A DNA stretch of 64,000 bases from Hypomyces perniciosus (lineage: Eukaryota > Ascomycota > Sordariomycetes > Hypocreales > Hypocreaceae), in NCBI GenBank assembly GCA_008477525.1, contig SPDT01000005.1:1178001-1242000 (forward strand). The letters are read 5' to 3'. The notes under the pieces were generated by a model. The model was not told the origin of the DNA and ran no database searches. It was given only the letters and a program-made list of their open reading frames with translations. The number at the start of each line of letters is the position of its first letter. The first letter of the stretch is position 1. Both the position numbers and the translations under genes were made by a program. Positions 51,366 through 63,584 of this stretch are shown in pieces.

Positions 51366-54300
51366 AGTTGCGAGGCGGCGAAAAAGCTGGCTTTTTGGAG
51401 AGGGATGAAGAAAACGTGGGTGATTTAATGAGCTTCCGGGACACGATCGATGAGGGCGCGCGTGCCTTGGCCCAGACTGACTGACTGACTCCTTTTATCC
51501 AACGAGAGCAAGCCCGCAACAAAACGCCTCCTGCTGGATTTGGTTTTGCGACAGGGACAGGGAGGGGAGGGAGGGCGAAAAAGAGACAAACAGGTTCGAG
51601 ATCCGTCTGCCTATCTGCACCACCACCACCACCACCACGAACCACCACCTATCAGAGCAGCAGCGCGTTTCTCGTGGTTTTGTGGTTTGCAGTTTGCAGT
51701 TTGCGGTTTGCGGTTTGGAGCTCTCTCTGTCTGTTGTGGGCGTGCACGGATCCAGAGAGACGAGAAAAGATAAAACGGGTCGATCGATTCGAAATCCCCA
51801 ACAAATCCTCCAGCAATTTATTCTGTCATCCAGCACCCCGAGATCGATTTTTTGTGCCCGCTTGTCTTTCTCCTTGTGCTTTGTGCCTGGGGATTTTTGG
51901 GGCCCCACGAGGTGTCGAAAGTTGTGTCGATTCGCTAGATGTTGTATGACCGGAGTTTTTCCTTGGGGAAAAAAACGAGATTTCATCAATCAAAAAAGAA
52001 AGGAAAAAAAAAAGTAGATAGACTCAAGGTCTCGATCTCGAAAGACAAAGCCGTCCCCCTTGCTTCAATTCATCAATATCGTTCCGTTCTGCCCCCCCAC
52101 TTTGGCGCGGACACTGACACTGATAATAATACACGGCGGCTTGCTTGTTGTGGCACCAACACCTTTTTCGTTCGAGGGAGACCACGTAATACTCGTAATA
52201 ACAAGCAACGAATAGGGACAGTCACTAGGGCTTGAAATATGGAGGCGTCGTCGTCAAGCAATGATTAAAGAAAGCAAAAAAGGAACCACCTGATCTGAAT
52301 CGCAGACGTGCTTCCGGGAGGCGGTGAGTTGCTGTCGAGAAGTGGTCGAGACTAATACGAGTAGTAAGTACGGAGTAGTACTCCGTAGTAAGAGTTGCGT
52401 TGCCCGCTGATGTGTGGATGGGGTGAGTGGTCGGTCACTGGAGGAGGTGGTCTTATTGATGGTGATGGCGCCGGAAGCTAGCATTATGTTCCGTGATCCA
52501 TCATGAGGAGAGATAGTAGAAGTGGTAGTGGTTGTATTACGAGCTACGGCCACAGGAACGAGATCCCCGGGGTCTGGCGATATTAAATACCGGGTACTTG
52601 ACGACCTACACAAATGACGACGCGCGCACGCACCTGTTCCCTCGTTCTGTTCTGGGCGATGACGGTGATGGGGATGGGTGCTTCGTCAGATATGCTGTCA
52701 TGCCGAAGCACAGATGTTCAATATTAGTTGTAATACTACCAGCGGTTCTACTAGTACTACTCTCTACAACACGCCTAAATCAGCCACAAACACCCCTCCT
52801 CCCCTCATCAGAGTTGAAACCCAATCAGCCAAGGGGAGGGAGCCATACAATAGTCACGGTCAGCAAGTGCCCTCCCTGCTGCGGCCCTGTCCCATTGCAC
52901 ATGCAACCCTCCCGCCTTGCTAGTCCCCAATACCCAATCTATCGTCGGTCTTGGCACGAGTTAAGGGCGTTGCACAGCGGCAGAGCTGCAAGCATAAGCT
53001 CCCCCAAAACGAAGCCCGACAAGCCCAACTGCCAGAATGTTGACTAGTGGCCGTGCTAGAAAGACGGAGGAGACACGGTGTTTTTCAGTCTCCTCGGTAC
53101 CCAGCCGCTCTCCGTCTGACACGCGCACTCATATCCTACCTATCCCACGAGTAGAAGCACATAGATACAAGACAAGCATATGCATCTCCGTATTACTGGG
53201 CCCCTTGATTTAATACTACTTGTACTCGTAATACCCCATGGAAAAGCTTGACTGACTGAAACACTGGCACTGCCCCAGACTGACTCTCCCTAACATTATT
53301 ACTACCCCATACTCTGAACCGTTGCCTCTTCTCCAGCTTTCCCGCCGAGGACTCAGCCAGCGAATGCTACCCAACATGTCCAGCTAAACCTCCTCTGTGA
53401 TATACTAATACTACTAATAGTACAAAGTACTCCGTAGTACTACTGCATTTTTGTGCCCAGAACAGGCCATGTCCAGCCCCAGCTGGGACCCGGGCGGCTG
53501 TGCAGTAGCGCCGTGGCCCCGGCCGCACAACGGATCCCGCTCCGTATGAGTCGGTAAAAAACAAGCACCCAACAACACGTTTTCTCTCCAGTTCCTCTCC
53601 TCAACCTACCTATCTGCAATCATTTCCCGATATTGAGGGGCTGTGCTCGTTGCTTCTCGGTTTATCATGTGATTCCATATTAATTACAAGTCAGATTCTA
53701 AGCCCCTCTCCCCCACCGCCAAGTTGGAATGAACCAAACACGCAGATTGCAGTCCATAGCATAGTCGATGTCACTGTCATCAGCAGCACTATTGTAGTAT
53801 CACCGCTCCCATATTATGCCAATCGGAGAACACAGCTTTGCAGCGAGCTGAGCATGCCCATAATAGATAGTACTCTGCAGGCGCCAACAAAAGAGGCCGC
53901 CAGAGGTGTAAGGGAACCTCCTACTAGATACTCCTAGACGTGGCGGAGCATCGCTTTCTCACCGACCACCGCTTCGGACAGTCTTCTCGTCCGACTCTTT
54001 CAAACCATTCGTTCTCCGCGTCCGTATAACCCTCGGTGTTGCGGAGTTTTGGCATGCCTAAATCCTACCAAGCAAGCATCTCTGCCAGACCGCACGCCAT
54101 CATGGTACAAGATATGCATCATTCCAACTACTAGGTCATACAAGGACTCATTTTTCGAAACTCCGTCTGTCAGTCAGCAATGTGGTTACGTTGACGTGGA
54201 GTCGTGGACCCTGGATATGCACGCTCAGTCCAATAGCCTAGGAGGCCTGGACAGACAAAACATCGTTGCTGCTGCCGGTCGGTGGCATTAATAATTGCGT

Positions 54301-54810
54301 TGGGGTGTGATCAAAGTCAAGTGAAAATCGAGTACCGAGTGGCTCTGCATACACCATTCCCCAGGCAGTGAGTCATATCAGTGAGATGGCTTATGTTGCA
54401 TATCAGAAGGCGTCCTCCTAAGACTATTCCATTGTCCAATATGCTTCGCTATGCTTCAGCTTACTCACACAATTGAGTCTCCGCAAAAACCGTAAACTCG
54501 TCAGAAATGACCTATGCTTTTATTGAGTTCGTAATTCTTAATTATTAAGACACTCCCTACAAGGATCCCATCTCCAAAGATGTCCCCAAAGCTGCTCCCT
54601 AGGAACAGTTCCGAGCAAATCCTCTATGCCCTCGCACGATCGCACGAGAAGCTCCAACCAACTCCTGACGCCGTTTGCCATGCAACCTGCCAGTTGACCC
54701 TGCATACCCGCCCCAAGCTTCCACCCTTCACGTTTTGCCGTGCCTAGCTAGCTTCGACAGAAACAATCTGTACGCATTTCGGGTAACGTGGCTTGCCATG
54801 TCTGCCCATT
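50911..54810. other. Long intergenic region between the stress-protein and eIF3l genes
   Basis: 3.9 kb without a supported gene. The first 1.5 kb is rich in GA/CT runs and short tandem repeats and is probably promoter and leader of the stress-protein gene. TACGGAGTA/TACTCCGTA copies lie at 52369, 52379 and 53428. ORFs such as 52532-53047 have no protein-like features. Confidence 0.5.
51686..51720. repeat. Tandem repeat, 5 x 7 bp
   Basis: Five 7-bp units: TTTGCAG twice, TTTGCGG twice, then TTTGGAG, shortly after a run of (CCA)n at about 51619-51636. Confidence 0.9.
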
Positions 54811-56372
54811 CTAGTTGTACGTGCGGGACAGGTTGCGAAGATACCAATCCACCAGCTTTCGTCCTACCTTGGCCTCTGAGATGTGAATAAGGTCCTATAA
54901 CCGGTTGTTAGTCAATGCTATTAAAATCTGAGTTATGTGGGAACTTACTCCTTGCAGGGCGTAGTCAAGGTCGCTGACGTTGACTAGCTCACCGTCCAGC
55001 AGACCCTGATCCTGCCACCTTAGCTGCTTGGTGCGCTGCTTGGTCACCAGGAGCCACGACCGTAGCTCATCTGGCTTCACCTCCAGGAAGCCCGCCAACT
55101 TAGTCAGATCCATCGTGGTGTAGAGTCTCAGGTACGACTTGATAGTCGGGCTCCACATGTTGGTCTTGACCTCGTCCATGAAGATGGACAGGTGGTGCTC
55201 GACAGGGTCAATGTTGGACTCGGGGTTGTCAAAGTCCGGAGGGGTGGGGGAGATGAACTTGGGGCAGGCGGTTCGGAAGAGCTCCTCAAAGATGGGGAGA
55301 GACTCGGGACCGCCGCGCTGCATCTTGAGCAGCTGGTCGCCATACTTCTCGCGCAGAGCGCTGTGGATGGTGTCGTCCAGCCTGGTGGGGTGGAAAGCCA
55401 CGCAGATGGCAATCAGGGCGTACATCTGCTCGTTCTTCTTGGTGATGGAGTCGAACTGGTTGTTCTTCTGGAAGTTCTTGGTCCTCGAGACGTAGACGAG
55501 AATGTGGCTGAACATGCGGATGGCATCGGCATATCGGTGCATCATCATGTAGGAGAAACCGACATAGTAGTATGTCGTGAAGTGAGCCGCCATAACGCGA
55601 GCAAACATGGCCTTCTTGTTAAGCTCAATGTCATCAAGAGTCTTGAGGGCCAGGCCAAAGTCACCGAGCAGGCAGTGCACGCGCAGAAGACCGATGATGG
55701 AAAAATATCCCAACATGCGGTAAAGGTTCTTGGACCCGTACTCGCCAGCGACGGCCATGGGGTCCTCGTTCCTCTTCATAGCAGCCAGCTGCTCTGTGAT
55801 CTGAGATCGCTGAATGAGCGAGTAAAGCACGTTGAGAACACTGTAGCAGCCCCAGGTGTTGGGGTTCTCACGCAAAATCTGAACTTCCTCCTCATTCGAC
55901 GCCTGCCTTGCGATTCGGCATCGGTATGAGCTGAACGAGTTGAACTGGTAGATGAACTCATCGATAACATCCCATGCCCAGAAATACTGTTACAACACAT
56001 CTCATTAGCCCGGCCAATTCAATCCAATTCAACTCAATCACACGCCTCGTGGGTTGTACGAACCGAGGGGGGCTCGAGGTCAACTGGGCCTTCCGAGTTC
56101 AAAATGAAGTGGAACAAGCTGCAGTAGGAGTCGTAGCTCTGGAATTTCACCTCCAGAGGTGCCGAGAAATCCAGTGGTTGTGCGGCCTGAAGCAGGCGGG
56201 ACTGGATATCATCCGTCTGCTGGGCGATGTTCAAGGACGTCGTTTGGCTCAGCTCATCGCCATCTTCGTATTGGACATGCTCCTTGTACTCGGCCACCAG
56301 GGCTTCCTCCTCGACATCGCTGTCGTCAGCAATCGCGCGGGCCGGAGCCCCTCCGTTCTGGTACGTCGCCAT
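54811..56372 (-). CDS. eif3l: Translation initiation factor eIF3 subunit L
   Basis: eIF3l is a PCI-domain subunit of the eIF3 complex, which assembles on the 40S subunit in the 43S pre-initiation complex. The model is complement(54811..54894, 54949..55986, 56064..56372), 476 residues, all phases closed, which is the usual family length. It reads an acidic N-terminus, AYIFWAWDVIDEF-like YFWAWDVIDEFIYQFNSF at the exon 2 start, then RMLGYFSIIGLLRVHCLLGD and YADAIRMFSHILVYVSRTK (TPR-like helices). The PCI region holds YLRLYTTMDLTKLAGFLEV, and the end is ISEAKVGRKLVDWYLRNL. Some fungi, including budding yeast, lack this subunit. It is divergent from EFL1. Confidence 0.96.
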
Positions 56373-57058
56373 GTTGTATGAGCGCCCGTCGTCGAGTTGT
56401 CGAGGCTGGAGAGGGGCAGCGAATTTTGCGCCTTGTTAGGAGGGGCTTGATGCTCTCACGAATTTTCCTTCGTGACTCTTAGGGCTTGTGGCACCGGTAC
56501 GGGCATAATGACGCTAAGCAAGCTTCATAGTAGGGATAAATGCATGGGATATGCGCTTAATGAGAACATTTATGGTGGGGCATACACGACGTTGAAGCGG
56601 GGCGAGCCCGATTGGGCATAGCGGGGTTGAGGGACTGAGGGGCAAAAATGCTGCTTTGAAGCTCGATTGGAGATATCAGTGGCTAGAATTCTTTGATTCT
56701 GTTGGATTGCATTGCATTAACAATTCGTGGCTCTAGTTTCACAAACATCGGATCTCATTCTGATGAATCTCATTAGTCAGCAAAGGGCTCTCCTAGCCAA
56801 GATCTGAGGAGTCACCCATCATCTCCAGCCGTCGAAGAGTCATTATGAGCAATCCACAGCCTAATCGTCATCCTGTCTAAGAAAAGATTTGCCCCGGTTA
56901 TCCCGGAGTTTCAAGAGCACCAGATAGCCTATATACCTACGTTTGAGTTGAGTTGGGCATACTATTTTTCTCTTTTTTATTTTTTTATTTAGGGACAGCA
57001 GACGTTTGCTGCTAGACAGTGATCCGTGTCCAGCTGTATCGCCAGTCTCTTGCCCAAC
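56373..57058. promoter_or_regulatory. Divergent promoter, eIF3l / EFL1
   Basis: A 686-bp gap between start codons pointing apart, one for a translation initiation factor and one for a ribosome maturation factor. A T-rich strip (TTTTTTATTTTTTTATTT, near 56973-56992) lies about 70 bp before the EFL1 ATG. Shared control of two translation genes is plausible but not shown. Confidence 0.5.
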
Positions 57059-60000
57059 ATGCCTGTCGTTACTCCAGAGAAACTGGCTAGCTTGCAAAAG
57101 CAGTCTCAAGATGTTCGCAATGTAGGTAACATTCCATGCTGGGGGTAACATTTCAGCTTGCTGATCAAGGGGCAGATATGCATCTTGGCACATGTCGACC
57201 ATGGCAAAACATCTCTCACAGACGCTTTGCTTGCCACTAATGGCATCATATCGCCAAAGTTGGCGGGCAAAATCCGTTACTTGGACTCCAGGCCCGATGA
57301 ACAAACACGAGGCATCACCATGGAGTCATCCGCCATTTCACTCTTCTTTTCTATGCTTAGGAGATCTACCCCAGACTCGGCCCCTGAGCCCAAAGAGTAC
57401 CTCATCAACTTGATCGATTCACCAGGACACATCGACTTCAGCAGTGAGGTGTCCACAGCGTCAAGATTATGCGATGGTGCTGTTGTTCTAGTCGATGCCG
57501 TTGAAGGTGTTTGCAGTCAGACCGTGACTGTTCTACGACAGAGCTGGATCGAAAAGCTAAAGCCTCTTTTGGTAATCAACAAGATGGACCGACTCATCAC
57601 GGAACTTAAGATGACTCCACAAGAAGCATACGTCCATCTTAGCAAATTACTAGAGCAAGTCAATGCCGTACTGGGAAGCTTCTTTCAAGGTGAACGAATG
57701 GAGGAGAATCTCAACTGGCGAGAGAAAATGGAAGAACGTGTGAATGCCGCAGCCGCAGCCAAAGCCTCCACGGTCGGCGATCAGGCCAGCGATGTTGGCG
57801 ACCTTCAGTTTGAGGATCTAGACGACGAGGACCTCTACTTTGCCCCGGAGAAAAACAATGTCATTTTCAGCAGCGCCATTGATGGGTGGGCATTTACCTG
57901 CAGACAATTCGCAAGCTTATACGAGAAGAAGCTGGGCATCAAGCGAGGAACCATGGAGAAATGTCTTTGGGGCAACTTCTATTTGGACCCCAAGACGAAG
58001 AAGGTCCTTGGACAGAAGCACCTCAAGGGTCGAAATCTCAAGCCCATGTTTGTTCAGCTAGTCCTCGAACCTGTGTGGACCGTCTACCAGGCTACTATTG
58101 GCGACGATGGCGGCAAAGGAGACCCAGCTCTTCTTGAAAAGGTCACCAAATCCCTAAACGTCACAATACCCCCTCATATCATCCGGGCTAGGGACCCCCG
58201 ACTTTTGCTCACAACTGTATTTGCGTCGTGGTTACCTCTCTCAACAGCTCTACTAGTCTCCGTGATTGAATCATTACCATCACCCCCAGTTGCACAAGCC
58301 GAACGAATCCCCGATGTCCTTGACGGCTCTCCAGACTCCGAGTTCATTGACTCGTCTGTCAAGGACGCCATGGTGTCGTTCAAGACTGACAAATCGGATC
58401 CCGTTGTGGCCTATGTCAGCAAAATGGTATCTGTTCCTGCAAACGAACTGCCGGAGAACAAAAGGCGTACTGGTCAAATGACTGGCGAGGAAGCAAGAGA
58501 TTTAGCACGAAAGAAGCGTGCAGAAGCTGCAAGAGTACAAGCTGCTACTGAGCAAGGTGCGGTGAATGGGCTGACCAATGCATTCGAGGCTGTTGGAATT
58601 GATGATATTTCCCCAGAGGTGGAAGAGGAAAAGGTTGACCCGGAGCATTTGATCGGGTTTGCAAGAATATTCTCAGGGACTCTTTCGGTTGGGGACACCC
58701 TATATGTCATCCCTCCAAAATGGTCACCTGCCAACCCTCATGCGGACCCTGAGCCTCAGGAGATCACCGTGAAATCATTATACATGTTCATGGGCAGAAA
58801 CTTGGAGGCGCTAGATTCCGTTCCAGCAGGCGTTGTATTTGGCATTGGGGGACTGGATGGCAAAATACTAAAGTCCGGAACGCTCTGCAGTCGACTTGAG
58901 GGGGCCGTCAACTTGGCGGGTGTTAGCATGGTCGGCAAGCCAATTGTTCGCGTTGCCCTCGAGCCTGTTAACCCCGCCGATCTCGACAAGATGATTCAAG
59001 GGCTGCATCTTCTGGTGCAGAGCGATCCATGTGCCGAGTACGAGCAATTTGCAAGTGGCGAGCATGTCCTGTTGACTGCCGGTGAATTGCACCTGGAGAG
59101 ATGTCTCTTGGACTTGAAGGAAAGATTTGCCCGGTGCTCCATCCAGGCCGGTGCTCCTATTGTGCCATACAGAGAGACGATTGTCAGAGCGGAGGAAATG
59201 CGACCTCCTGCGAACAAAGAATTGGGTCGTGGTGCTGTTGTTTCTACCACGAGTTCAAAACAAGTTGCCATGACTATTCGAGTCAGGCCCCTACCGGCAA
59301 ATGTGACGGATTATTTGATCAAGAACTCGGATGCTATAAAGCGATTGTATAATGTTCGCAAGTCTGCAGAGGATGATCGTGATGAAACCGAAGAAGCCAT
59401 TGATGTTGATACAGCAGTGACAGCCGGTACTACTCTATCCGTGGAGGATTTGAAGAAGCAACTGCAGCAAGAGTTGGAAAGTGGCAAGGGTCGTGAAGGT
59501 TGGAAGAACTTGGTGGATCGAATTGCTGCATTTGGACCAAGACGCACTGGACCGAATCTCTTTATCGATGCCACCAAGGACAATATTCTTCCCAAACTTT
59601 TTGCTGCCAACAAGGTCTCGGATTCAGATCCTCAAGCTGGAGATTCTTTGCATCCCAGTGACTTATCTGACAAGATCACATATGCTTTCCAGTTAGGAAC
59701 CGCGCAGGGACCGCTGTGTCATGAGCCGATGCAGGGAGTCGCCATCTTCATTGAAGATGTTTCACTCAATCTCTCCGAAGATGACACCTCTGCCCGTAAC
59801 AAGCTGAGCAGACTCACCGGCGAGATCATCAAAGCGTTCCAGTCTTCTCTACGAGCTGCCTTCCTCGACTGGTCCCCGCGCCTTATGCTGGCCATGTACA
59901 CCGTTGAAATCCAGACATCTACCGAAGTACTTGGACGTGTCTACGACGTGCTCACACGACGACGAGGCCGCGTGGTTGCTGAAATCATGAAGGAAGGCAC

Positions 60001-60304
60001 ACCGTTCTTCACCATTCAGGCCATGCTCCCCGTGGCGGAGAGTTTCGGTTTCGCAGATGAAATGCGCAAGCGGACCAGTGGAGCGGCGCAACCACAGCTC
60101 ATCTTTGCCGGTTTTGAGATCCTAGATGAAGATCCCTTCTGGGTGCCCTTCACCGAGGACGATCTGGAGGATCTAGGTGAGTTGGCGGATAAGGAGAACG
60201 TGGCGAAGAGATACATGGATGGTGTGCGGAGGAAGAAGGGGTTGTTGGTGGCGGGTAGGAGTGAGGCTAGGGATGCAGAGAAGCAGAAGACATTGAAGAG
60301 ATGA
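57059..60304 (+). CDS. efl1: EFL1/RIA1, 60S ribosome maturation GTPase
   Basis: EFL1 is an EF-2-like cytosolic GTPase that, with SBDS/Sdo1, releases the anti-association factor Tif6/eIF6 from pre-60S subunits. The model is join(57059..57121, 57176..60304), 1063 residues; a 21-residue first exon (MPVVTPEKLASLQ) is joined by a 54-bp intron to ICILAHVDHGKT. The GTPase motifs are intact: P-loop AHVDHGKT (about 25-32), RGIT (about 66), DSPGH (about 102) and NKMD (about 156). An acidic insert (FEDLDDEDLYF, about 220) interrupts domain I/II as in other EFL1 proteins, which distinguishes it from EF-2. So does the lack of the diphthamide loop histidine context. Domain II has HLIGFARIFSGTLSVGDTLY. Domain IV/V carries RRGRVVAEIMKEGTPFFTIQ and ends with a basic tail. 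Confidence 0.96.
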
Positions 60305-61627
60305 GCGATACTACGAGATAGCCAAAATAGACCTGAAATCGGAGCTAGCTTCGATCGTCCATACGAGTATGTATTAGGGTAGGTGAGGCTGCGAGTCAGA
60401 CGGGAACGAATACCGAAACCTATCGGATGATTCCCTCACTTAGCAACCCCAAAATCCCTATCTGTAAGTGTCGTCCGCTCCAGAGTGGATCTTCAAATCC
60501 CCGGTTGGTCGACAAGATGCAGTCGGTTGTTCTAGACTCGCTGATTAGCCCCCAGACCCTCCTAATAGTCCTGGCCGCCTTGTACAATAGATCTGATCAC
60601 GAGTCTGGGGCTTCATTCCAAAACCAAACCAGGTAGTACTACTAGTACCATTAATACCGCATGTTGCTTTGAGTGTGGATTTCGAGGGCCCTCCACATAG
60701 TCCTATGTAAGTGTTCCTTGGTATGAACCAGGTTAGGTATTAATAGTAGTGTGTATTTGTGTTTATCCTTAATTCTAATCCCTGTACTATGAATTGAGGG
60801 GAAATCGACGTGGTTGGAGTGAATACGAGACATTCCCACTTGGCAACTTTTGGTGGAGTTATTGTGGCGAGAAGCCTTGGAAGTCAAAACTCGTCCCTGT
60901 GAGACATGAAGCGATCCCCCGGATTCTCCGCTATTCAGGTTCCGGATCATCGAAAGCTCAGATGAACCGCAGTCTCCAAGGTCGATCACATACCACGGCT
61001 CGGACTCTTTGCTTTTCTGTTCTATCCAGAGTACTCCTTATGTGAGGCCTCGCCATCCCCATCACAGCTCTCCATGTTCTCCATAGAATCTGCATGTCCT
61101 GGCTGTTATGGCACTAAGAATCTATCGGCTGAGTGTCCAGTCCATCCCCGCTGAACAGGGATACACACCTATCACAAAGAAACAATATAGGACAGGCAAG
61201 GGTCAGTTCCGTGTGACTATGCGAATTGCCACTAAATCCATCGTCCTCCCTGTCAGACCTCGGTGTGGCCCCTTCAGTGGCGAGTCATGCGCCACGGTAT
61301 TGTGGTTTCTTTCGGTCCGTTCTCACGGATCGATTGGCGGCGGGCCTTTGATCCCTAGGCGCCGCCTCATTTTTTTGTTTATCGAGATAGGCGGGCAATA
61401 GCTGAATGGGGTCAAAGGAGCTGGCCAGCTGTGGTTCCTGGGGACAATGAGATCGTTTTCTTAATGCGGAATTGGTGAAAGCATGGGTAAAAAATATATA
61501 CAAGGGGCCCTCTTTCGATGCTGCCACTTACTTTTCGTTGTCCCTTTTTGTTTTGCTTTCCTTCTTTCTTATTGAAGTCGAGGTCAGCTTTTGTGTGGCT
61601 GTGAGATTGAGATCGAGATTGCTCAGT
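60305..61627. other. Intergenic between EFL1 and the Pth11-like gene
   Basis: 1.3 kb without a supported gene; several small ORFs only. The 150 bp before 61628 are T-rich and probably form the promoter and leader of the next gene. Confidence 0.5.
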
Positions 61628-63111
61628 ATGACACCCACCTCAATCAATGGAGATGCAATGAATGAGATGCGTGGGTTTGTTATCGAAGCATTCGTTCTTC
61701 TTGGGCTTGTGGTGGGCATCACAGGTCTGAGGTTGTGTCTGCGCACTTACACGGCTGGCGTGAAACATCTACGGCTCGATGATGGACTTGTGGCCGTGGG
61801 AATGGTATGTCTTCGACTATCTTGCATGAACTGCTAACATGAGCAAACATTTTGACAAATTTCCACAGGGATTTTACATTTGCAAGACTGTTATTGCTTA
61901 CATGCTTGAGACAAAAGTTCATTGGTTGGCCAACCACTCCATCTCGGAAGCTCATCGAGCAGTTTTGCAACCAAGCGACCACGAATATCAGTTGAGGTAG
62001 TTCTCATAAAACACTCTACTCTACCGATATCTCATGTTCTAACCTCCTACAGGGAATTGGGATCAAAGCTCTATTTGTACGACTGGGTCAGCTACTCCGC
62101 TGTCCTATGGGCACTCAAAGCAGCCTTCTGCGCACATCTCCTCCGCCAGTCTCACGGTTCCGAAAGACGCCAACGACTATGCGCTTATCTTGGCTTCTGC
62201 TTCATATTTCTGAGCTGGCTCGCAGTTACTCTGACCCTGCTTCAAAGCTGTCCTCCCCTCGGGAAAATGTGGCAGATCTACCCAGATCCAGGACCTTACT
62301 GCCAGCCTGCTAATTCACCAGCTCTGGTGTGGACGTATTTCAGTCTCGACATGATGACGAACATATACTTGGCAGCTATTACATTACCGTTACTTTTCAG
62401 AAGAGCGGGCAGGTCTATGTCAGAGGCCCTGTGGTCGCTCGCACCACTTGGATGTGGGCTCTTCGTAATGGCTGCCTCCGTTTCGCGTGCTGTGCTCTTG
62501 GTATCGGTACGAAACGACCCGCTACTTAATGCATTCATATCAGTCTGACTCGATCATTTCAGGGCCGTGTAGATGCGACGCAAGGAGCGGCCTTATGGAC
62601 ACTCTGGCAGGTATTTGCCGCTCTGGTCATTGTGAATGCGCCGGTGTTCTTCTCTTGTTTTAGGGACATGTTTTCATCCAACGCCGATTCTCTATCGCAA
62701 TCTTCGGGTCATTCGGGTAGCAACATGCCCAGTATATGGAGATCGAAGAGTCAAACTTCCTACCAGTCATCCCGCTTCTCAGTCGCAGATACCTACTACA
62801 CCAAGAGCGAAGAGCGCATCCTCAGCAAGGAAGCAAACATAGACTCTGAGTCCGGCATAGTTGATACGCAGACAGGAAGTTCTGGGGAGCGCAGACATTC
62901 AGGCATTCAACGAATGATTGAGGTTACAGTTGTCGAGGAATGCTTCACAAGACCACAACGGGGTCACTGTGGGACTTGCGGAAACTACACCAGGAGCTGG
63001 TCAAATGAGGATGTGGCGAAACCGGAGCAACGGAGCGAGTTTTTTGAGGGTCATGTCCATCACCATTCACAAAATAGTAATTCCCATGATCACCGGCGTA
63101 ATAGCCGCTGA
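61628..63111 (+). CDS. Seven-helix Pth11-like / fungal rhodopsin-domain protein
   Basis: The model is join(61628..61804, 61869..61996, 62053..62506, 62563..63111), 435 residues; introns of 64, 56 and 56 bp, phases closed. Seven membrane helices can be placed: FVIEAFVLLGLVVGITGLRL, LDDGLVAVGMGFYICKTVIA, DWVSYSAVLWALKAAFCAHL, LCAYLGFCFIFLSWLAVTL, FSLDMMTNIYLAAITLPLLF, LAPLGCGLFVMAASVSRAVL and ALWTLWQVFAALVIVNAPVF. The RTYTAGVKHLRLDDGL loop after helix 1 is the family hallmark. The cytoplasmic tail of about 130 residues is Ser-rich and His-rich at the end (EGHVHHHSQNSNSHDHRR). Some relatives, such as Pth11 of the rice blast fungus, act as plasma-membrane receptors for surface cues; this one has no CFEM domain, and its ligand is unknown. 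Confidence 0.85.
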
Positions 63112-63584
63112 TTTAACGTTTATTTGTCCCCGTTAGTTTTTTTGTGCTGTGAAAATGTGATGTGTGTCCTTCCGAATGTCTTTGAGATGACCAATACACA
63201 ATCATCTGATACTCGAGACAGATCAATGTTCTTGCCTCTATTGAGCCATTAGCATGGCCTGAAAGGGACGAATGATCTAGTTCTTTGTTGGAACCACTCG
63301 ATGTTGATACATTGTATAAAGCCATAAGAATAATGAGAAAAGTGACACAAAGACACATTGTCTATTCGACTGTTCATTTCCTTGTTCACGACAGGTAAAG
63401 ACAAACGTTTTGCTTTGAGTATTGGACCTTAAGAGCCTCACCAGGCTGTTCGTTCGGGCAGAAAATGTTCAATGTTAAAAGGACTGGGGGAACCCTCAAC
63501 GGTACCCTCCATTGGTCATTCTTGAAACTTTCGCAATGTTTTTCGGTCTTCTTTTTATGACTTCAGTAAGACGCAAGAGTCAAA
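63112..63584. other. Intergenic before the acidic gene
   Basis: 473 bp with the Pth11-like 3' UTR and the promoter of the next gene. I see no RNA gene or repeat. Confidence 0.5.

Noticed and set aside
52532..53047. 171-residue plus-strand ORF
   Set aside because: No domain or signal, in a region of simple repeats, and out of context with the neighbours.
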